The translations under genes were made by a program, and so were the position numbers. From Actinopolyspora alba (lineage in GTDB: Bacteria; Actinomycetota; Actinomycetes; Mycobacteriales; Pseudonocardiaceae), in the NCBI RefSeq assembly GCF_900112765.1, contig NZ_FOMZ01000008.1:186001-250000 (forward strand): a stretch of DNA of 64,000 nucleotides, given 5' to 3'. This document shows, piece after piece, positions 58,375 through 64,000 of the stretch. Under the pieces are notes generated by a model. That model was not told the origin of the DNA. It saw only the letters and a list, made by a program, of their open reading frames with translations, and ran no database searches. Numbering within the stretch: the stretch's first letter is position 1; every line of letters begins with the position of its first letter.

Positions 58375-60579
58375 TCAAAAGCCCGGGTAGCCGGGCGGTC
58401 CCTCTCCGATGACCGGTGGTGCCACCAGCCGGTCGGAACCGAAGTCGGTGCCGTGGAGATCGTCCGCCTGCACCAGGAACCTCGGCTGTTCCTCGTCGTC
58501 GTCACGGTTGTAGCCCTGCCCGCTGCGCAGCTCGTTCGTCCTGGGACGCTCCTCGCAGCCCTGCTCGGCAGGCTCCTGCTGGAACTTGCCCTTGGCGGTG
58601 TAGTTGGAGTTCCCGGAGCCGGACCAACCGCCGGAGCCCATGGGGCCGAATCCTCCGTCGGGGCGCGGTTCGTACCTGGGCGGTTGGGGCGTCGGAGCGA
58701 CCGAGGGCCCCGACGGCCGATTGCGGACGTCCTGGTCCTCCGGAACGGCCGCGAGCGGTTGCGGTTGGGGCTGCTGCGGTTGGGGCTGCTGCGGGGATGG
58801 GCGCGACGATGTCGCGGGGGCGCCCTCCGGAACGGACGGTGCCGCGGTGGGAGCGGGGAACGGAGCGCTCGGCGGTGCGGTGCTCCCGTTGCCAGGTGGT
58901 TGGGGTGGCCGCGCGGGCGGCGCGGACTGTGCCGGAGCAGGCTGCCCCGGCGGAGGCGTGGGAGGCATCGGCTGCCGTGGAGGTTGCGGCACGGGGAACG
59001 GCCCGCTGGCCGGATTCGCCGGCGGCCGTACCGGGGCCTGTCCACCGTGCGGAGCATTCCCCCGACGCGGCGGATCAACGGGTGGTCGCGAGCCGGGAGG
59101 CGGTGGACCTGGAGGGGGTGCACCGGGAGGAGGCGGCACGGGTAACGGCCCGCTGGCGGGACCGCTCCGCGGCGCGGGCTGCCCCTCTTGCTCACGCGGC
59201 GGCCGGCCCGGCGGCACCGGCCCGGCCGGGCCGGGCCGCCACGCACCGGGAGGTGGGGGGTGTGATTCGGGCGCGGACCCCGGTTCGGCGGGAGCCGTAC
59301 CCGACCCGGACCTGGCGGATTCGGCCGGATACGGGGTGGCTGATCCGTCCTCCGCGGCTGAGGCGACTCCGTGACCGGCGGACTCGGGGTGGACAGCGGA
59401 GCCGGGCTCCACGGCGGATCCGGGCTCCACAACGGACCTGGGTTCCACAGCGGGGCCGGAGTCCACAGTGGGTGCGGGTTCGATGGGGCCTGGTTCGACA
59501 ACCGGATCGGAGAGGTCGGCTGGCTGCTCCTGCGCCACGGCGGGAGCGTGTCGCCCGGACCTCGCGATTTCGTCGGAGCCGTCCGTACCGATCTCGACCG
59601 CGGACTCGTCGGGGACGGGCCGCTCCGACGGCAGGCCGAGGATGTCCGCGGCGCTGCCCAGCGGCAGGGTGAGGTTTTCGTCCTCGCGCTCGAACCGCGC
59701 GGGCCCCTGCTCCGAGACGGGGAAAGCTGCGGGCTCCCCGGCTTCCAGCGAGCCGGTCATCCCGGCGTGCCTTCCCCTCGGTTGTTCCCGCACCCCAGCG
59801 GAATCACCGTCCCGTGGCGCGGATTCGTCCCGGTGAGCCGGTACGGCGACTGCCTCGGCAGGATGTTCCGCCGCGAGTCGCACGTCGTCGGACGATTCGG
59901 GCTCCGGTTCGTCCTCCGTTCCCGGTGCGGCGTGCTGCTCGGCATCGCGACGCTGCTCGGCGGGAAGCGGTATGGCGCCGCTGAACGTGCCGTTGGCGGA
60001 CTCGGAGTTCTCCTGATGTGGTGACCTCTCGGGAGCGGCGTGACGTCGTTGTTCACCGTTGTTGACCGCGTGCGGCAGCGGTAGCGATCCCGAGACGGGT
60101 TCGGCGCGCGCCGGTGCCACCGCTCCCGCCCCGTCGAGCTCCCCGGAGATGGCGGCACCTGCGTTCTCGATCTGCTCGGCCCCGTCGCCGGACCGCTGTG
60201 GGGAGCGGGACCGTTCGTACTCGAAACGCTCCAGCAGTCGGTCGAGGCGGCTGTACAGCGCGAGCGGATCGGACTGGGCAGCGGCGGTGGCGAATTCGGC
60301 GCGCAGGTCGAATCGAGCCGCGGATCCGACCGCTCGGGACACCGAGCCGGGCACCGCGGATCGGTGCTCGTGCGCGCGGCCGGGGGCGTTCGGCTGTGCG
60401 AAGCCGGGCCGCACCGGTTCAGCGGCCGAGCTCGTCCCGCGCGCCCCCTCCGGCGGCGTCGTCCCGGCGACGGGGGTAGCCGAGGGCGCGGAGGCAGGCG
60501 GCTGCTCCGACGGCGGAAACCCCGGCCGAGCCTCGTGCCGTTCCATCGACCCGGGCATCGGTTCCCGCGGACTCGTCAC
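58375..60579 (-). CDS. Proline-rich PPE-like protein, probable EspG partner
   Basis: This 734-residue protein has a short structured N-terminal region (ARFDLRAEFATAAAQSDPLA), then a very long Pro/Gly/Ala/Glu-rich region. The C-terminus RFLVQADDLHGTDFGSDRLV with APPVIGE is, as I recall it, the conserved tail of pseudonocardial PPE-domain proteins. No clear full PPE helical domain is seen, so it may be a divergent or truncated member. The GTG start follows GGGGGAG. Long frames on the plus strand over the same DNA are shadows caused by high GC at third positions. Confidence 0.65.
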   Translation of the reverse strand: MTSPREPMPGSMERHEARPGFPPSEQPPASAPSATPVAGTTPPEGARGTSSAAEPVRPGFAQPNAPGRAHEHRSAVPGSVSRAVGSAARFDLRAEFATAAAQSDPLALYSRLDRLLERFEYERSRSPQRSGDGAEQIENAGAAISGELDGAGAVAPARAEPVSGSLPLPHAVNNGEQRRHAAPERSPHQENSESANGTFSGAIPLPAEQRRDAEQHAAPGTEDEPEPESSDDVRLAAEHPAEAVAVPAHRDESAPRDGDSAGVREQPRGRHAGMTGSLEAGEPAAFPVSEQGPARFEREDENLTLPLGSAADILGLPSERPVPDESAVEIGTDGSDEIARSGRHAPAVAQEQPADLSDPVVEPGPIEPAPTVDSGPAVEPRSVVEPGSAVEPGSAVHPESAGHGVASAAEDGSATPYPAESARSGSGTAPAEPGSAPESHPPPPGAWRPGPAGPVPPGRPPREQEGQPAPRSGPASGPLPVPPPPGAPPPGPPPPGSRPPVDPPRRGNAPHGGQAPVRPPANPASGPFPVPQPPRQPMPPTPPPGQPAPAQSAPPARPPQPPGNGSTAPPSAPFPAPTAAPSVPEGAPATSSRPSPQQPQPQQPQPQPLAAVPEDQDVRNRPSGPSVAPTPQPPRYEPRPDGGFGPMGSGGWSGSGNSNYTAKGKFQQEPAEQGCEERPRTNELRSGQGYNRDDDEEQPRFLVQADDLHGTDFGSDRLVAPPVIGEGPPGYPGF

Positions 60580-60938
60580 GACTCCCCCAGAGCTTCGATG
60601 CTGTCGGCAGACACACTCGCTCCGACGTCAGCAGGCATGCTTCGCGTTCCCCATTCAAGTGATCGAGGCAGCACCACCGACCACTTCCGATCGTCGATAT
60701 CCCCTTGATCGTCTCGTTATTCCCGCCGGACGTTAGCAGCCGCGCCACGCGCGCGGGCAGTTTTGCCGTAACCGACGGAACACTATACCGACTCAACGAT
60801 ACGAAACGAACTGTTCAGCCGAACACAACCGTCACTCGCGAGTGAGGGCACGACGCACTCCCGCATGAATGCCGCCGTGTGCCGTGGGGGCCACACTCGC
60901 GCCCCACCCGTGGGGCGGTTCCTCATCCGGCTGTCGTC
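60580..60938. other. Upstream region of the PPE-like gene, no gene seen
   Basis: About 360 bp that presumably hold the promoter of the PPE-like/EspG unit. No family-supported frame and no clear promoter motif were found. Confidence 0.35.
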
Positions 60939-61116
60939 AATTTCTCGCGAAATCGCCGCGCCGCTACGACGCAGCGCCGAACTCCCACCACTTACGCAGT
61001 CGGCGCCGCCGCGGGGTCTCCGGTGCGGCTCTCGCGAGGAAGGCCCGACGTGGCGTAGGTCGCTACCCGATGTCGGGCCTCCCCGCAGCGAGAGCCGTGC
61101 CAGAGGTTCCGCCACC
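60939..61116 (+). repeat. Composite hairpin repeat, block A copy 3, with palindrome
   Basis: The palindrome AATTTCTCGCGAAATC at 60939-60954 leads into block A. Nested pairing arms are CGGCTCTCGC with GCGAGAGCCG and AGGCCCGAC with GTCGGGCCT around GTAGGTCGCTAC. It is joined to block B copy 3 to give the most complete composite element. Confidence 0.88.
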
Positions 61117-61130
61117 TCACCTCGGGGCGG

Positions 61131-61320
61131 CGTCGATTTCTCGCGAAATCTCCACCCCGGAGACCGCCGTGGGGACGCGACCATACGGCGTGAGCAGCGT
61201 ACGCGTCCCCGGTGCGTGAGTCGGATGCATCGCGAGGCCGGGCCGCTCGCCGCGTAGGTCGCTACTCAAGAGCCGGCCCAACGCTCCCAAGGCGCCGACT
61301 CACGTGCCGGCTACCCGACC
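61131..61320 (+). repeat. Composite hairpin repeat, block B copy 3, with palindrome
   Basis: The palindrome at 61135-61150 is followed by block B, nearly identical to 28941-29132, with the arms GTGAGTCGG and CCGACTCAC and the shared central GTAGGTCGCTAC. Confidence 0.88.
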
Positions 61321-61467
61321 AGCTACGGGAAGCTCCGCCACAGAATCCACGTGCCGTTGGTCACTGGGGCGGTCACCGACGCTGGCGTAGGTGACCAACC
61401 GAGGTCCAATGTGTTTTCCGGTTACGACACCGCGGGCGAAGACGAGCGAGCACGAAAGGCGGTCCCG

Positions 61468-62310
61468 ATGAGCGAGGAGTCACCGACCTCGGGGAAGCGC
61501 GCACCGGAGAACGAGCCCGGGAGCGGGGATCGGGAGTGGCGGACGTTCGTGGCGATGGGGGACAGCTTCACGGAGGGGCTGAACGATCCGGCCCCCGACG
61601 GCGCGACTTTCCGGGGTTGGTCCGACAGGCTGGCGGAGCGGCTGGCGACCGAGAACCCCGGACTGCACTACGCCAACACAGCGGTTCGGGGGAAGCTGCT
61701 CGACCAGATCCTGCGGGATCAGTTGCCACGCGCCGTGGAGATGCGGCCGGACCTCGCCGCGTTCACCGCTGGGGGAAACGACATGATCCGACCGTTCGCC
61801 GACCCGGACGAGTTGGCGAGCCGGTTCGAGACCGCGGTGGCCGAACTGCGTGCGACGGGGGCGGACGTGCTGATCGGCACCGGTTTCGACACTCGGCGGA
61901 CGGCGGTGATGCGGCTGGTTCGCGGCAAGGTCGGCACCTATAACTCACACCTATGGGCGATCGCGCGGCGACACGGCTGCTACGTCGTGGACCTCTGGTC
62001 GATGCGGGTGCTACAGGATGAGCGTGCCTGGAGCGAGGACAGACTGCACCTGTCCCAGGAGGGACATCGCCGCGTGGCGCTGCACGCTGCGGAGATCCTG
62101 GGGCTGCGCGTGGACGAGGACTGGCGGCAGCCGTTGCCGGCTCGGTCTGAGCGCTCCTGGTCGGAACGACGCGGCGCGGACCTGCGCTGGTTCGGTGAGC
62201 ACCTGGGGCCGTGGGTCGGTCGGCGGCTGCGCGGCACGTCCTCGGGAGACGGCAGAGAACCCAAACGACCCTCGCCGCGCCCGCTCCAGAGCGCTTCGGA
62301 GCACTGCTGA
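61468..62310 (+). CDS. SGNH/GDSL-family hydrolase
   Basis: This 280-residue cytoplasmic SGNH hydrolase starts its domain with FVAMGDSFTEGL (nucleophile Ser), then NTAVRGKLLDQI, FTAGGNDMIRPF (Asn) and EDRLHLSQEGHRRVA (catalytic Asp-x-x-His). There is no signal peptide. It resembles the single-domain lysophospholipase/esterase branch. ATG 61468 is chosen over the long upstream frame, which crosses repeat DNA. Confidence 0.87.
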   Translation: MSEESPTSGKRAPENEPGSGDREWRTFVAMGDSFTEGLNDPAPDGATFRGWSDRLAERLATENPGLHYANTAVRGKLLDQILRDQLPRAVEMRPDLAAFTAGGNDMIRPFADPDELASRFETAVAELRATGADVLIGTGFDTRRTAVMRLVRGKVGTYNSHLWAIARRHGCYVVDLWSMRVLQDERAWSEDRLHLSQEGHRRVALHAAEILGLRVDEDWRQPLPARSERSWSERRGADLRWFGEHLGPWVGRRLRGTSSGDGREPKRPSPRPLQSASEHC

Positions 62311-62377
62311 CCCGGACGCCCCCGGATCCGAGAAAGCACTACTGATCGCCGCCGGGGAGGAACGGCGATGGGGCGAA

Positions 62378-62406
62378 CCGCCCGGCCCTCGGGACGGGCC
62401 GGGCGG
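62378..62406. terminator. Terminator after the SGNH hydrolase
   Basis: CCGCCCGGCCC and GGGCCGGGCGG form a perfect 11-bp stem with a 7-base loop between two convergent genes. Confidence 0.65.
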
Positions 62407-62477
62407 GAACACGAGCGCGGACCCCGTGTCGTTGTGGATTCCCCCAGAACACGGAGTCCGCACCCACCCCCATGTCC

Positions 62478-62502
62478 TTCCCGGCTCCGAAGAAGCCGGG
62501 AA
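62478..62502. terminator. Second hairpin between convergent genes
   Basis: TTCCCGGCT and AGCCGGGAA pair over 9 bp around 7 bases. The rest of 62311-62688 holds no gene I can support. Confidence 0.5.
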
Positions 62503-62688
62503 TAACCTGACCCCTTTGTTGCGGGCGGTGGACAACTCGACTGGTCGAGCTCTCCGCACCGCCTCTTCTCGGCCGACTCACGACCCCCCGAGAGTCGCCA
62601 CGGTGCGATCGTGACCGGCACCGCAACGGCCGGCCGGAACGCACATTCACACGTTGGCAGGCATCACTAAGAGCACGCTAAACGCTGA

Positions 62689-64000
62689 CTAAACGCCGGA
62701 GCAGCGCCGCACCTCGGGTTCCTCGGCGGGGGTGGCACCGAGGCGCAACCGTTCACGCGGCTCCGCGGCACGCGGTGAGCCACCGGCCTCGAAGATGGAC
62801 AGTGCCGTCTCCCACCGCCGCCGAGCCACCTGGTGATCCTCGCGCAGCGAGGCGACATCACCCAACCCCAGATACGCCGCGGCCTGGCGCATGGTCGAGC
62901 CACAGCGCTGCGCCACTTCGAGTGCCTCCCCGTAGTAGCGCCGCGCGCTGTCGATCCTGTCCAGTTCGACACTCACTTCACCACAGTTGTTGAGCACCAT
63001 GGCCAGAATTTCGAGATCGTCGGCTTCCCGGTAGCGCTTTTCGGCCTCGTGCAGGTATGTCAGGGCCTCCGCACGGTTGCCGATCACCTGCTCCACCTGG
63101 GCCAGATTGTTCAGCGCTCCCGCCTCCCGGTACCGGTCCCCCAACGATCGGTAGGTCCGCAGCGCGTCCTCACAGTGCTGTCGCGCTTCCGAGTAGCGTC
63201 CCAACCGGAACAACGCGCTGGCCATGTTTACCTGCGTCATGGCCAGCTCGCCGCGCTCGGAGAGCTTGGTGGCGACCCGCTGCGACTCCGCGTAGTACTT
63301 CAGGGCCACCTCGGGGCTGCCCGAACGGGAGTGCACCACTCCGAGCCCGGCGAGCATCAGTACCGTGCCGGTGTCGTCGCCGATGTGACGCGCCGACTCG
63401 AGTCCTCTGGTGTAGATGGTGACCCAGTCCTCCCAGGGACACCGAACCATGAGGTAGTTGAACTGCAGGCGCACCAGCCACCAGGCCATCCGGTGCCATC
63501 GCCGGTCGGCGGCCGTGTCGATGGCGGTCACCAGGTTGGGCCATTCGGCGTCGAACCACTCCAGTGCCTCGGACCTGCCGGTGATGTCGGGAACCTCCCA
63601 CTCGGTCGCCGAGAAGTCCAACTCGTCACGCGGGGGGCGCAGGAACCTCCTGGCGTGGTCGGCGGCGGTGAGGTAGTGCTCCAGCAGTCCGCGCAGCGCG
63701 GTCTCCGACTCCTCACCGGTTTCGTCGGTGGCGGCGAACACGAGTTCGCGCGCGTAGACCCGCAACAGATCGTGCATCGCGAACCGGTCCGGCCTGGGTT
63801 CGCTGACCAGGTGGGCCAGTGTCAGTGCTCGCAGTCTGCGGCGAGCCGTCTCGGAGTCGGTGCCGCACAGTGCGGCCACCGCGTGCGGGGTGAAGGTGTG
63901 GCCGGGAACCAACCCCAACAGCCGGAAGGTCCACGCCTGACTGGGATGCAGGTTGCGGTAGGAGATGTCGAAGGCACGACGGACACTGGTGTCGGTGTCG
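62689..64000 (-). CDS. TPR-containing regulator, C-terminal part (AfsR/NB-ARC type)
   Basis: The gene runs off the right edge; 437 C-terminal residues are present. They begin with a winged-helix-like stretch of the AfsR/SARP type (RRAFDISYRNLHPSQAWTFR, then LLGLVPGHTFTP and FAMHDLLRVYA) and continue with about five tetratricopeptide repeats (for example ALNNLAQVEQVIGNRAEALT). In such proteins the missing N-terminus holds a DNA-binding and/or NB-ARC ATPase domain. It is probably a pathway-specific or pleiotropic regulator. Confidence 0.82.
   Translation of the reverse strand, partial: DTDTSVRRAFDISYRNLHPSQAWTFRLLGLVPGHTFTPHAVAALCGTDSETARRRLRALTLAHLVSEPRPDRFAMHDLLRVYARELVFAATDETGEESETALRGLLEHYLTAADHARRFLRPPRDELDFSATEWEVPDITGRSEALEWFDAEWPNLVTAIDTAADRRWHRMAWWLVRLQFNYLMVRCPWEDWVTIYTRGLESARHIGDDTGTVLMLAGLGVVHSRSGSPEVALKYYAESQRVATKLSERGELAMTQVNMASALFRLGRYSEARQHCEDALRTYRSLGDRYREAGALNNLAQVEQVIGNRAEALTYLHEAEKRYREADDLEILAMVLNNCGEVSVELDRIDSARRYYGEALEVAQRCGSTMRQAAAYLGLGDVASLREDHQVARRRWETALSIFEAGGSPRAAEPRERLRLGATPAEEPEVRRCSGV

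Noticed and set aside
58276..60024. Long plus-strand frames over the PPE-like gene (289, 418, 256 and 217 codons)
   Set aside because: They are shadows of the minus-strand gene; their products are low-complexity Arg/Gly/Pro-rich and match nothing.

Overview
The window is high-GC actinobacterial DNA, most likely from a filamentous member of the Pseudonocardiales (an Actinopolyspora/Saccharopolyspora-like genome is my guess). The evidence is a second-type GroEL with CIRCE operators and a GGM tail, DasR-type GlcNAc control, an EspG/PPE-like type VII secretion pair, and a gene order that follows the Mycobacterium region Rv0414c-Rv0440 (thiE, thiO, thiS, thiG, thiD, thiC, def, the DUF3263 and LytR_C genes, the CDC48-like ATPase, pssA, psd, moeA2, groEL2). 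No tRNA, rRNA or CRISPR array was seen.

Layout. 1-6.5 kb: aerobic CO dehydrogenase-type genes on the minus strand (coxL start, coxS, a CoxE-like VWA protein, an XdhC/CoxI protein), interrupted by lexA and by a PIN toxin-antitoxin cassette, followed by purU. 7-14 kb: a secreted SGNH hydrolase, several small unknown proteins, cspA, a MoxR/CoxD ATPase, a SUFU-domain protein and a PspC-domain protein. 14-25 kb: a lipoprotein GH84 hexosaminidase, groEL, a Ser/Thr kinase, a second csp, an AIM24 protein, moeA and a degenerate M48-like membrane protein. 26-33 kb: psd-pssA, a CDF transporter, a tandem AAA ATPase, LytR_C and DUF3263 proteins, and def. 34-37.5 kb: riboswitch-led thiC, then thiD. 37.8-39.8 kb: a FUSC membrane protein. 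39.9-46.2 kb: an island made of a decayed IS5-type transposase, an AT-rich four-gene operon (secreted protein, anchored protein, ABC ATPase, FtsX-like permease) and a second PIN toxin-antitoxin cassette. 46.2-49.2 kb: thiG-thiS-thiO with a second TPP riboswitch, and thiE. 49.7-64 kb: a secreted S1 protease, a threonine dehydratase-like enzyme, a GlcNAc block (GntR regulator, dre-like operator, SIS isomerase, BadF-type kinase), a DUF3159 protein, EspG plus a PPE-like protein, an SGNH hydrolase and the end of a TPR regulator.

The most striking structure is shared by the two toxin-antitoxin cassettes. They sit at unrelated loci (upstream of lexA, and at the 3' end of thiG), have the same layout, and are each bracketed by direct repeats of about 105-111 bp that copy host sequence. 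At thiG the extra copy differs from the gene mainly at synonymous positions, which points to a donor allele brought in with the cassette rather than to an ordinary target-site duplication.

Two dispersed repeat families fill the intergenic space: a short palindrome (core GATTTCTCGCGAAATC, at least 15 sites, mostly just after stop codons), and a larger composite hairpin element of up to about 380 bp that carries this palindrome. A perfect 52-bp palindrome lies 33 bp upstream of def. The low-GC secreted-protein/ABC operon is the best candidate for an undescribed system.
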